DNA of 64,000 bases from Planctomonas deserti (GTDB taxonomy: Bacteria > Actinomycetota > Actinomycetes > Actinomycetales > Microbacteriaceae), in assembly GCF_003067705.1 (NCBI RefSeq), contig NZ_QANL01000001.1:372001-436000 (forward strand). Reading direction: 5' to 3'. Shown here piece after piece: positions 9,613 to 17,649 of the stretch. Below the pieces are notes generated by a model, which made no database searches, was not told the origin of the DNA, and saw only the letters and a program-made list of their open reading frames with translations. A program made the position numbers and the translations under genes. The first letter of the stretch is position 1, and every line of letters starts with the position of its first letter.

Positions 9613-9875
9613 GCCTGGTCCATATCGGCCTCGAGCATGCCGGCGAGCTCCTCGAGCACGACCTCGGCGTTCTCGCCGTCCGCGGACAGGACGACCTCGT
9701 CGCCGTGGTCGATGCCGAGGGAGATGACGCCGAGGATGCTCGCGGCGTTCGCCTTCTTGGCGCCCTTCGTGATCTGCACGGGCATGCCGGCCTGCGACGC
9801 CGCCTGCGTGAACAGCGCTGCGGGGCGGGCGTGCAGACCGTGCGAGGATCCGATGCTGACGGTGCGTTCTGCCAT
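9609..9875 (-). CDS. ptsH: PTS phosphocarrier protein HPr
   Basis: HPr relays phosphate from enzyme I to EIIA proteins. The 88-residue protein has the active-site His15 in SSHGLHARPAAL and a serine at position 46 in AASILGVISLG, the site used by HPr kinase in Firmicutes. The start was taken at ATG of MAERTVSIG because the upstream extension is not HPr-like. It overlaps ptsI by 4 nt and follows the free IIB gene after 65 nt. Confidence 0.96.
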   Translation of the reverse strand: MAERTVSIGSSHGLHARPAALFTQAASQAGMPVQITKGAKKANAASILGVISLGIDHGDEVVLSADGENAEVVLEELAGMLEADMDQA

Positions 9876-9940
9876 GGGGTCTCCTTCAGATGCTGTTCGT
9901 CGGGGACGGTCCGTGCCGGCCCGATCGGTCGCGGTGTTCC

Positions 9941-10258
9941 TCAATCTACGCGCCCCGCCATTTCGGTGAGCGCTGCCTCGAGGGCCGCTGTCGCACCGGC
10001 CGGTGTGAACACCGCGGGAGGAAGGAGAACGGCCGCGGCCCCCTCGGACGTGATCGTCCGGGAGAGCTGGTCGAACCGATCGTGGAGATGGTGGCCCACA
10101 AGCACGACGTCGACGCCCGCCGCGAGCACCGCGAGGTCGCTTTCCGCCGCCGCCTCGACCACGACCGGGATGCCGCGCTCTGCCGCGAGCGCGCGAATCC
10201 GGTGGGCCAGGAACGTGCTTGAGGCACCGGCTCCACAGACGATGAGGATGCGCGCCAT
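9941..10258 (-). CDS. free PTS IIB protein (lactose/cellobiose-type fold)
   Basis: A 105-residue stand-alone IIB protein that opens the PTS operon. Its N-terminus MARILIVCGAGASSTFLAHR has the IIB phospho-cysteine (Cys8 or so) followed by a short loop and a helix, as in the PTS_IIB family. The mannitol permease already contains its own IIB domain, and there is no second IIC gene nearby. So this one has no obvious transport partner. It could serve a distant IIC or act as a regulatory phosphate carrier, for example for MtlR. A strong ribosome site (GAGGAGGAGG) precedes the ATG. Confidence 0.85.
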   Translation of the reverse strand: MARILIVCGAGASSTFLAHRIRALAAERGIPVVVEAAAESDLAVLAAGVDVVLVGHHLHDRFDQLSRTITSEGAAAVLLPPAVFTPAGATAALEAALTEMAGRVD

Positions 10259-10414
10259 GGGTGCACCTCCTCCTCGCTCCGTTGCCAGTACCTCCTCATG
10301 CTGCCCGGGCCGCCCGTCCCCCGCCAGCAGACCGCGTTCCGCCCCCCAGGAAAGCCGGTCGCGACGCGGCCGGATCAGTCCCCTGTTCACGGCGGGGGAT
10401 GGTTGACTACCTGC

Positions 10415-12343
10415 GTGCTGAGCGACCGCCACGAGAGGGTGCTGGACTACCTGTCCAGCACGTCGCGCTGGGTCGCCGCGAGCGAGATCGCGGACCGGCT
10501 CGGCGTCACCCCGCGCAGCGTCCGCAACTACGTCACCGCGATCCGCGACCGGACACTGCCGAGCGTGACCATCGAGTCCTCCGGCGACGGATACCGACTC
10601 GACCCGGCAAGCTACGCCGCCTACCTCCGGGCGAACCGCGCCAGGGGCTCGGAGCCGGAGACGCCGCGTGACCGGCTGTACCACCTCGTCCGGCGCCTCG
10701 GCGACGCGTCCGAACCGCTCGACGTGTACGACCTCGCCGAGTCGCTCTTCGTCAGCGAGTCGACGATCGAGTCCGACCTGCGCCGCATGCGGCCCCTCCT
10801 CCAGGATGCGGGGCTCGCCCTCACCAGGCAGGGCAGCGCGGTGCGGCTGACCGGGTCGGAGCGCGACGTGCGCCTTCTCCTCAGCCGGATGTTCCGGGAG
10901 GAGCACGCGCAGGACTTCTTCGAGCTGGAGAGCGTGCAGCGCGAGTTCGCGGCACACGACCTCGGGAGCTTCAAGACCGAGTTGCTCGCCATGGTGGCCG
11001 AGCACGGCTACTACGTGAACGAGTACGGCATCAACGACGTGCTGCTGCACGTGGCAATCGCCGTCGACCGGGTGTCGCACGACGACGGCGACCCGGCCGG
11101 GGACGCCGAGCGCACGGTGACCGGCCAGGCCGCCCGGCTGTCCGACGACCTCGCGAAGCTGCTGCGGCGGCACTTCGGGGTCGAGCTCACCCTGGCGAAC
11201 GTCGACTACCTCACCCTGCTGCTCACCACCCGCGTCGTCACGCCCGGGCAGAACGAGTCCCTCGCGACCGTGCTGGAGAACCACGTCGAGCAGACGAACC
11301 TCGATGTCGTGCGCGCGATCGTGCGGCGCGTGCATCAGGAATACCTCGTCGACCTCGAGGACGACGCGTTCATGGTCCGCTTCTCGCTGCACCTCGCCAA
11401 CCTCATCGCGCGGGCCAAGGGGCGCAGTTATGCGCCGAACCCGCTTGCCCGGTCCATCAAGACCTCGTACCCCATGACGTTCGAGCTCGCGGTCTTCATC
11501 GCCAACGAGATCAACCGGCGCCTCGACGTGCCCATCAACGACGACGAGATCGGCTACATCGCGCTGCACGTCGGCTCGCACCTCGAGCGCCAGGCCCGCC
11601 GCGAGGACCGGCTGACCTGCGCCATCGTCTGCGCCAACTACTACGACCTGCACACCCTGCTGCGGGCGCGCATCGAGTCCGCCCTCGGCGACGAGCTGCA
11701 GGTGGAGAACGTCATCACCCGCACGGACGTCGACCTCGCCACCCTGTCGGTCGACCTCGTCATCAGCGCGACGGGTGCCCCGGCGGGCGCCGACAACGTC
11801 GTGACCGTGTCCCCGCTGCCGACCGCGGACGACCTCGAGGCCGTGCGTCGGGCAATCGCGAGGGTGCGCAGGCACCGCAGGCGCGACGAACTGAAGAACG
11901 AGCTGCTCACCTACTTCGACGAGGCGCTGTTCGTGCGGAACCTCGCGGCGTCGTCCGAGGAGGATGCGATCCGCGCCCTGGGCGAGCGGATGGTGGAGCA
12001 GGGCGTGATCGACCGGGCCTACGTCGAGGGGGCCGTGCTGCGCGAGCGGATGTCGTCCACGGCATTCACCGACGACCTCGCCGTGCCGCACGCGCTCGAG
12101 ATGACGGCCGCGCGCACCTCCATCGCCATCGCGATCAACGACTCGCCCATCCCCTGGGGTGGCAGCCGCGTGCACGTCGTCGCCCTCATCGCCTTCAGCG
12201 CGAGCGGACGGGCCAACTTCCAGCGGGTGTTCGACCAGTTCGTCGAGGTGTTCTCCGCGCCGGACGACGTGCGCCGCATCCTGCGCAACTCCCCCGACTT
12301 CGCCTCGTTCATCGAGGAGCTCGTGCGGGTGATGGACTCCTGA
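10415..12343 (+). CDS. MtlR/BglG-type PRD transcriptional activator with EIIA-like domain
   Basis: Likely activator of the divergent PTS/mannitol operon. About 642 residues. In order: an N-terminal winged HTH (WVAASEIADRLGVTPRSVRNYV, about 15-40), a second HTH (LFVSESTIESDLRRM), and PRD1 and PRD2 with regulatory histidines in LLHVAIAVDRVSH and IALHVGSHLER. An EIIB-like region (CAIVCANYYDLH) and a C-terminal EIIA type-2 domain with the DDLAVPHALEM histidine motif follow. Such proteins are phosphorylated by HPr and EII proteins, which sets their activity. The GTG start was chosen because the protein then begins at the HTH. A TTG at 10403 and an upstream ATG at 10298 are in frame; the latter adds Pro-rich, non-conserved sequence. 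Confidence 0.85.
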   Translation: MLSDRHERVLDYLSSTSRWVAASEIADRLGVTPRSVRNYVTAIRDRTLPSVTIESSGDGYRLDPASYAAYLRANRARGSEPETPRDRLYHLVRRLGDASEPLDVYDLAESLFVSESTIESDLRRMRPLLQDAGLALTRQGSAVRLTGSERDVRLLLSRMFREEHAQDFFELESVQREFAAHDLGSFKTELLAMVAEHGYYVNEYGINDVLLHVAIAVDRVSHDDGDPAGDAERTVTGQAARLSDDLAKLLRRHFGVELTLANVDYLTLLLTTRVVTPGQNESLATVLENHVEQTNLDVVRAIVRRVHQEYLVDLEDDAFMVRFSLHLANLIARAKGRSYAPNPLARSIKTSYPMTFELAVFIANEINRRLDVPINDDEIGYIALHVGSHLERQARREDRLTCAIVCANYYDLHTLLRARIESALGDELQVENVITRTDVDLATLSVDLVISATGAPAGADNVVTVSPLPTADDLEAVRRAIARVRRHRRRDELKNELLTYFDEALFVRNLAASSEEDAIRALGERMVEQGVIDRAYVEGAVLRERMSSTAFTDDLAVPHALEMTAARTSIAIAINDSPIPWGGSRVHVVALIAFSASGRANFQRVFDQFVEVFSAPDDVRRILRNSPDFASFIEELVRVMDS

Positions 12344-12431
12344 CCTCTATTCCCCCGGGGTAGGAGCAGACTCGTCGGAAGCGCGGCCGGGTGCGGAAGC
12401 ACGCCCGGGCGCCGTTGCACGAGGAGGAGCC

Positions 12432-14213
12432 ATGGCGGAGCGCACGGTGTCGGATCTGATGGTGGAGCGCCTGCGGGCGTGGGGCGTCGAGCGGATCTAC
12501 GGTTACAGCGGGGACGGCATCAACGGCTTCCTCGAGGCGCTGAACCGCGCCGAGGACGGGCCGCGGTTCGTGCAGGCGCGGCACGAGGAGAACGCCGCGT
12601 TCATGGCCGTGGGGCACGCCAAGTACGGCGGCGGGGTCGGTGTCGTCACGTCGACCCAGGGCCCCGGCGCGGTGCACCTGCTGAACGGGCTCTACGACGC
12701 GAAGCTCGACGGCGTGCCCGTGGTCGCCATCGTGGGCCAGCAGAACCGGAGCGTGCTCGGCTCGGGCTACATGCAGGAGATCAACCTGCTCACCCTCTTC
12801 GCGGACGTCGCGGCGCAGTACGCCGTGCAGGTGTCCGCGCCCGAGCAGCTGCCCATGGCGCTCGACCGGGCGTTCCGGACCGCGCTCGCCACGCGCTCCC
12901 CCGCCGTCGTGATCGTGCCGCACGACGTGCAGAAGGCGGCGGCGCCGGAGCTCAAAGCCGAGCACGGCATCGTGGTCACCGCGCCCGGCTACCGTCCCGG
13001 CGAGGTCCAGCCGCAGGCGGACGACCTGCAGGTGGCGGCGGACATTCTCAATTCGGGCGAGCGCGTCGCCCTGCTCGTGGGGCAGGGTGCCCGGCACGCC
13101 CGCGACGAGGTCGTGGCCGTGGCCGAGCGGCTCGGCGCGGGCATCACCACGAGCCTCCTCGGCAAGCCCTACGTCGACGAGACGCTGCCCTACGCCGCGG
13201 GCACCATGGGGCACCTCGGCACCACCGCGAGCGCCCACCTGCTCGGTACCTGCGACACCCTGCTGATCGTGGGCTCGAACGACCCGTGGACGGAGTTCTA
13301 CCCGCAGCCCGGCCAGGCGCGGGCGGTGCAGATCGACCTCGACGGCCGCTACCTCGGCAACCGGTACCCGGTCGAGGTCGGCCTGGTCGGGGACGCGGCC
13401 CGGACCCTCTCGTCCCTGCTCGGCCTCCTCGCCGAACGTGCCGAGACGCCCTGGCGGGACGAGGTCGAGCGGCACGTGACCGAGTGGCGCGAGATCGCCG
13501 AGAGGCGGGCGATGGTGCCGGCCGATCCGGTGAACCCGGAGCGCGTGCTGCGCGAGCTCGACCGCCAGTTGCCGCCGAACGCGCGAGTGGCCGTCGACGT
13601 GGGCAGCGTCGTCTACTGGTACGCCCGGCAGGTGCGGGTGCCGCAGGGCGTGCCCGTGCACCTGTCCAGCACCCTGGCCAGCATGGGCTGCGGCGTGCCC
13701 TACGGGATCGCGGCGAAGCTCGGCGCGCCCGATCGCCCCGTCATCGTGCTCTCCGGCGATGGCGGGTTCCAGATGACCGGCATCGCCGAGCTCGTCACCG
13801 TCAGCAGACTGTGGCGGGAATGGGCCGATCCGCGCTTCGTCGTGTGCGTGCTCAACAACGGCGACCTCGCCGAGGTGACGTGGGAGCAGCGGGAGATGGA
13901 GGGCGAGCCCCGATTCCCCGCGAGCCAGGCCCTGCCCGAGTTCCCGTACGCCGAGTACGCGGAGCTGCTCGGTCTGCGGGGCGAGCGGGTCGAGGATCCC
14001 GACCAGTTGGCGGCCGCGTGGGAGCGCGCCCTCGGCGCGGACCGCCCGGTGCTGCTCGAGGTGCGCACGGACGCGTCGATCCCGCTGCTGCCGCCCTTCC
14101 CGGGCGGGGCGGCGAAGCTGGACACGATGCGCGGGGCGCTCGACGAGGAGGGCACCCCGGACAGCGACCGCGCCCGCCGCCTCCTGGACGAGTACGCCTC
14201 CCACGAGGAGTAG
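12432..14213 (+). CDS. ThDP-dependent enzyme of the acetolactate synthase/pyruvate oxidase family
   Basis: A 593-residue thiamine diphosphate enzyme. The Pyr domain (about residues 1-170) has the catalytic glutamate in RHEENAAFMA; the central domain binds nucleotide in some relatives. The PP domain has the ThDP/Mg motif GDGGFQMTG about 30 residues before LNNGD. The closest type is pyruvate oxidase (PoxB-like) or a broadly named ThDP-requiring protein, rather than biosynthetic IlvB, because no ilvN-like small subunit follows. The substrate is therefore open. A good ribosome site (GAGGAGGAG) precedes the ATG. It stands alone between mtlR and the HNH gene. Confidence 0.85.
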   Translation: MAERTVSDLMVERLRAWGVERIYGYSGDGINGFLEALNRAEDGPRFVQARHEENAAFMAVGHAKYGGGVGVVTSTQGPGAVHLLNGLYDAKLDGVPVVAIVGQQNRSVLGSGYMQEINLLTLFADVAAQYAVQVSAPEQLPMALDRAFRTALATRSPAVVIVPHDVQKAAAPELKAEHGIVVTAPGYRPGEVQPQADDLQVAADILNSGERVALLVGQGARHARDEVVAVAERLGAGITTSLLGKPYVDETLPYAAGTMGHLGTTASAHLLGTCDTLLIVGSNDPWTEFYPQPGQARAVQIDLDGRYLGNRYPVEVGLVGDAARTLSSLLGLLAERAETPWRDEVERHVTEWREIAERRAMVPADPVNPERVLRELDRQLPPNARVAVDVGSVVYWYARQVRVPQGVPVHLSSTLASMGCGVPYGIAAKLGAPDRPVIVLSGDGGFQMTGIAELVTVSRLWREWADPRFVVCVLNNGDLAEVTWEQREMEGEPRFPASQALPEFPYAEYAELLGLRGERVEDPDQLAAAWERALGADRPVLLEVRTDASIPLLPPFPGGAAKLDTMRGALDEEGTPDSDRARRLLDEYASHEE

Positions 14214-14222
14214 CCCGCCGGC

Positions 14223-14246
14223 GGGTGCGGGTGCGGGTGCGGGTGC
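14223..14246. repeat. short tandem repeat (GGGTGC)4
   Basis: Four perfect head-to-tail copies of GGGTGC directly after the ThDP enzyme gene. Probably slippage-generated. No function is visible. Confidence 0.75.
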
Positions 14247-14258
14247 GTGCCGCCCACA

Positions 14259-14284
14259 CGGTCCCTGAGCTTGTCGAAGGGACG
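14259..14284. repeat. dispersed palindromic repeat, half copy
   Basis: One arm, CGGTCCCTGAGCTTGTCGAA followed by GGGACG, of the family seen paired at 4638-4708. It lies between the ThDP enzyme and the HNH gene. Confidence 0.8.
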
Positions 14285-14328
14285 CAGGCCGTCGCTCCGA
14301 GTTGCCCCAAGGTAGTTCTCCACCGGAG

Positions 14329-14368
14329 CGAAAGTTCCTCATCGAAGAAACTTTCGACGTGGTAGAAT
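14329..14368 (+). promoter_or_regulatory. palindrome plus -10 box giving a leaderless promoter for the HNH gene
   Basis: A perfect 8-bp inverted repeat (CGAAAGTT at 14329-14336 and AACTTTCG at 14349-14356, 12-nt spacer) sits just upstream of the -10 box TAGAAT (14363-14368). Seven nt later comes the ATG at 14376, where transcription would be expected to begin. This suggests a leaderless mRNA whose promoter is covered by a dimeric operator or a recognition palindrome. Confidence 0.6.
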
Positions 14369-14375
14369 GTGTGCT

Positions 14376-15836
14376 ATGAGAACCCCGGCAGCGACGCTCC
14401 TCCGCACAGCGGATGCGGTCGCACGCCTGGGCTCCTCGCCCGCTTCTTACGCCGCGCTCCCGAAGCAGGATCTGCTCGACGCGCTGCAGGTTATCTCCGA
14501 CGCCCGACGCTGCTGCGACACCATGACCGCCGCGATCGCCGCGGAACTGAGCCGTCGCTCGGCGCCGGACCTCGGCTCGGCCGGGCTGGCTCAGCAGGAG
14601 GGCTACCGCACGCCTCAAGCGATGGTGGAAGCCATCACCGGAACGACCAAGGGCGGCGCTGTCTCGATAGTCGAGGTGGGCAAGATGCTCGCCGAGACGG
14701 ACGCGGTGGAGACGCTGAAGCGAGAGCACCCTGAGCTGCCTGCCCCACCGACTCCATGGCAGGCCCCGATAGCCCACGCGGTCAGAGACGGGAAGGTGTC
14801 GATCGCGCAGGCAGACGCGATCCGAGCCGGACTGGGACTCCCGACCGACTCGGTACCGCCCGAGGCACTGTCCGAGGCCGCGATCGAGTTGATCGAAGAT
14901 GCGATTACCCTCACGGCCGGTCAATTGCACCGCCGGGCAAGGCAACTGCGCGACGACCTGAACGACACCGAGGTCGCGGACCGCGAGAAGGCGCAGCTGG
15001 ACCAGCAGCATCTGAAGGCCTGGAAGCGGCCCGATGGGATGGTCGAGGGCAAGTTCCTTTACGCCCCTGAACCCGGAGCATTCCTCCTCTCAGTACTCGA
15101 CGAGCTGACTAACCCCCGCCGAGGCGGCCCGCGCTTCGTCAAGGAAGAGGACCGGGCGCGCATCGACGCGATCGTCAACGACGCGCGGTCAACCGAGCGC
15201 CTGGCCGCCGACGGGTTCCTCGAGCTGCTTCGCATCGGCGCGGACGCCGATCCCGGACAGGTCTTCGGATCGCGGCGGCCGGCGGTCCGGGTGATTGTCA
15301 CGAAGGAGACGCTGGAATCCGGCGACGGCCACGGCTCGATCCAGGACACCGGCGAAGCCGTGAGCATCGGCACCATTCGCCGCGAGATCTGCAGTACGGG
15401 AACGGTGGCGGTGGTCCTCGACGATGACGGGCAGTGCGTCAACGTCGGTCGCGAGCAGCGGCTCTTCACGGCACGCCAGCGCATCGGACTCGCGGTCCGG
15501 GATGGCGGCTGCATGTGGCCTGGGTGCGACCGACCACCGTCCTGGTGTGAGGCGCACCACATCAATCAGTGGAAACGCGACCACGGCAAGACGGACATCG
15601 CCGATGGAGTGCTGCTGTGCAAGCACCACCACCTGCTGCTCCACAACAACGGGTGGGACATCACCAGAACAGGTGGGAAGTACCTGCTGTTCCCGCCGAG
15701 GTCGATCAGCCCGAACCGTGAGCCGCGGCACCTGGGGACGAAGAGCAGGACGGTCCAGGACTGGAACGCCCGCCGACACCGCCTCCGTGACCTACACCCG
15801 GCCCCTCCACCCGAGCCAGCCCGACTCGGAGACTGA
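14376..15836 (+). CDS. DUF222 / HNH endonuclease-signature protein (13E12 family)
   Basis: About 486 residues. The N-terminal two-thirds is the DUF222 helical region (for example ISDARRCCDTMTAAIAAELSRRS near the start). The C-terminus is an HNH nuclease domain with the zinc-type pattern GGCMWPGCDRPPSWCEAHH, then GVLLCKHHHLLLHNNGW. The family is abundant and often multi-copy in actinobacteria; some members (REP13E12) are linked to repetitive or mobile DNA, but their biological role is not known. The ATG at 14376 is chosen because a -10 box ends 7 nt before it; an in-frame ATG at 14367 would overlap that box. Palindromic repeats lie on both sides. Confidence 0.88.
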   Translation: MRTPAATLLRTADAVARLGSSPASYAALPKQDLLDALQVISDARRCCDTMTAAIAAELSRRSAPDLGSAGLAQQEGYRTPQAMVEAITGTTKGGAVSIVEVGKMLAETDAVETLKREHPELPAPPTPWQAPIAHAVRDGKVSIAQADAIRAGLGLPTDSVPPEALSEAAIELIEDAITLTAGQLHRRARQLRDDLNDTEVADREKAQLDQQHLKAWKRPDGMVEGKFLYAPEPGAFLLSVLDELTNPRRGGPRFVKEEDRARIDAIVNDARSTERLAADGFLELLRIGADADPGQVFGSRRPAVRVIVTKETLESGDGHGSIQDTGEAVSIGTIRREICSTGTVAVVLDDDGQCVNVGREQRLFTARQRIGLAVRDGGCMWPGCDRPPSWCEAHHINQWKRDHGKTDIADGVLLCKHHHLLLHNNGWDITRTGGKYLLFPPRSISPNREPRHLGTKSRTVQDWNARRHRLRDLHPAPPPEPARLGD

Positions 15837-15843
15837 TCCGTAT

Positions 15844-16194
15844 GGTCCCTGAGTCCGTCAAAGGGACGCACGCACCTTGCGCCGCTTCGACAAGCTCAGC
15901 GATCGTGTCCGGAACGCCCACGAACCTCGGGAGTGGGCCATTCGCATTCCGTCCCTGCTAGCGAAGTTCTCGGGAACGACCAGCGCCGATCGACAGCACC
16001 ACTTCGGTCCCTGAGCCCGTCGAAGGGACGCGACGTCGCCGCACGTCGCTTCGACAAGCTCAGCGACCGTGTGCGGAACGCCCACAGATCTCGGGAGTCA
16101 GCCATCCGCATTCCGTCGCTGCTCGCGAAGCTCTCGGGAACGACCAAGCAGCGCCAGTATGTACCGGACGGTCCCTGAGCCCGTCGAAGGGGCG
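15844..16194. repeat. 162-164 bp tandem repeat, about 2.1 copies
   Basis: Unit 1 starts at 15844, unit 2 at 16006 and a partial unit 3 at 16170. Each full unit begins GGTCCCTGAG, continues with AAGGGACG, and contains the reverse arm CGCTTCGACAAGCTCAGCGA (15887 and 16048 areas). It then has a segment with GGAACGCCCAC, GCATTCCGTC and TCTCGGGAACGACCA. The palindromic part belongs to the dispersed family at 4638 and 14259. This fills nearly all of the 398-nt gap between the HNH gene and map. The rest, up to 16234, contains two G-runs of 8 and 7. Confidence 0.85.
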
Positions 16195-16234
16195 CCGAAC
16201 CACGCGCGGGGGGGGTTACCGAGCGGGGGGGACC

Positions 16235-17062
16235 CTACGGGGCGACCGGGGTGATGCCCAGGGGGGCCAGCTGGGCCGCTCCCCCGTCGGGTGCGGTCAG
16301 CACCCAGATGCCGTTCTCGTGCACCGCGACCGAGTGCTCCCAGTGGGCGGCCATGCTGCCGTCGACAGTCGAGACGGTCCAGTCGTCGTCGCCGACCTCG
16401 GTCTCCGCGTCACCGGCCGTGACCATGGGCTCGATGGCCACAACCAGGCCCGGGCGCACGGCCGGGCCCTTGCCGCGCACGCGGTAGTTGAAGACGGGCG
16501 GCTCCTCGTGCATGGAGCGGCCGATGCCGTGACCCACGTAGTCGGTGAGGATGCCGTAGTCGCCCTGCGACACGATGTAGTCCTCGACCGCCTCGCCCAC
16601 CTCGTTGAGGTGCCGGGCGGTCGCGAGCCGGGCGATGCCGCGCCACAGCGACTGCTCCGTCACGTCGGAGAGACGCTGGCGAGCGGCCACCTCGTCGGGG
16701 CGGGCCGGGTCGGGCAGGACGAGGGTCATGGCGGAGTCGCCGTTCCAGCCGTCGATCTCCGCGCCGCTATCGATCGAGACGATGTCGCCGGCCGCGAGCA
16801 CGCGGGCACCGGGGATGCCGTGCACGACCTCGTCGTTCACCGACGAGCAGATCGTGTGCCGGTAGCCGGGGACGAGCTGGAAGTTCGAGTGACCGCCGGC
16901 CGCGCGGATGGCCTCGTCCGCCGCCGCGTCGAGCTCGAGCGTCGTGACGCCGGGCGCCACGAGCGCGCGCACCGCGGCGAGCGAAGCCGCCGTGGCGAGC
17001 CCCGGAGCCACCATCCGCCGGATCTCGTCCGGCGTCTTGTAGATGCCTCGGGCGGTTCTCAC
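16235..17062 (-). CDS. map: methionine aminopeptidase, type I
   Basis: Removes the N-terminal methionine from new proteins. About 275 residues. The five metal ligands are visible: the Asp pair in VSIDSGAEIDGWNGDSAMT, His in GHGIGRSMHEEP, Glu in VVAIEPMVT and Glu in WEHSVAV. The GTG start overlaps the adk stop by 4 nt (GTGA), which fixes it against the longer open frame. It is the last gene of secY-adk-map. The usual next gene, infA, is displaced by the mannitol/HNH block, and two poly-G tracts lie within about 30 nt beyond the stop. Confidence 0.96.
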   Translation of the reverse strand: MRTARGIYKTPDEIRRMVAPGLATAASLAAVRALVAPGVTTLELDAAADEAIRAAGGHSNFQLVPGYRHTICSSVNDEVVHGIPGARVLAAGDIVSIDSGAEIDGWNGDSAMTLVLPDPARPDEVAARQRLSDVTEQSLWRGIARLATARHLNEVGEAVEDYIVSQGDYGILTDYVGHGIGRSMHEEPPVFNYRVRGKGPAVRPGLVVAIEPMVTAGDAETEVGDDDWTVSTVDGSMAAHWEHSVAVHENGIWVLTAPDGGAAQLAPLGITPVAP

Positions 17063-17649
17063 TGAACGGGTACGGCCAGCCCGCGGGCGGAGAGCGCCGC
17101 GATAATGCGGTCCGTGACCTCGTCGATGCTGCCGTGCCCGTCGATCTTCACGACGCCGCCACGGGCCTCGTACAGCGAGATGATCGGCGCGGTCTCGCGT
17201 GCGTAGACCTCGAGGCGGTGACGCACGACCTCGTCGGTGTCGTCGCTTCGGCCCTGCTCGGTCGCGCGGAGGCGCAGGCGGGCGACGGTCTCCTCGGCGT
17301 CCGCCACGATCTCGACAACGGCGTCGAGCGCCGTGTCGTCGCTGGCGAGGAACTCGTCGAGCTCGCGCACCTGGTCGACCGTGCGCGGGTAGCCGTCGAG
17401 CAGGAAGCCGCGCTGCGCGTCGTCCTCGGCGAGGCGGGCACGCACGAGGGCGTTCGTCACCGAGTCGGGCACGTTGTCGCCGGCGTCCATGTAGCTCTTG
17501 GCGAGCTTGCCGAGGTCGGTCTCGTTCTTCACGTTCGAGCGGAAGATGTCGCCGGTGGAGATGGCGGGGATGCCGTAGGCCTCGGAGAGGCGCACGGCCT
17601 GGGTGCCTTTGCCCGCGCCGGGCGGGCCGATCAGAAGAAGCCGGGTCAT
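17059..17649 (-). CDS. adk: adenylate kinase
   Basis: Catalyses ATP + AMP = 2 ADP. The 196-residue protein starts MTRLLLIGPPGAGKGTQ with the P-loop at residues 8-15. It has STGDIFRSNV (AMP site) and FLLDGYPRTVDQ. The LID is the short form without zinc cysteines (RATEQGRSDDTDEVVRHRLEVY). It overlaps secY by 4 nt and map by 4 nt, so the three genes are translationally coupled. Confidence 0.97.
   Translation of the reverse strand: MTRLLLIGPPGAGKGTQAVRLSEAYGIPAISTGDIFRSNVKNETDLGKLAKSYMDAGDNVPDSVTNALVRARLAEDDAQRGFLLDGYPRTVDQVRELDEFLASDDTALDAVVEIVADAEETVARLRLRATEQGRSDDTDEVVRHRLEVYARETAPIISLYEARGGVVKIDGHGSIDEVTDRIIAALSARGLAVPVQ

Noticed and set aside
9941-12175. A 744-residue minus-strand frame ending in the IIB gene
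   Set aside because: Most of it lies opposite the PRD activator gene. Only the last 105 residues have a recognisable fold, a proper ATG and a ribosome site.
12432-14213. Biosynthetic acetolactate synthase large subunit (ilvB)
   Set aside because: No small-subunit gene or other branched-chain genes are linked, and the sequence looks closer to pyruvate-oxidase-like ThDP enzymes.
12309-15011. A 900-residue minus-strand frame opposite the ThDP enzyme and HNH genes
   Set aside because: Composition is that of an antisense shadow (His/Arg/Leu/Val/Gly), and both sense genes have clear motifs.
15844-16194. Possible CRISPR array
   Set aside because: Only about two units of 162-164 bp, with no short regular repeat/spacer alternation and no cas genes nearby.
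14376-16194. Complete mobile element made of HNH gene plus repeats
   Set aside because: No terminal inverted repeats or target duplications around the gene were found, and no transposase or integrase is present.
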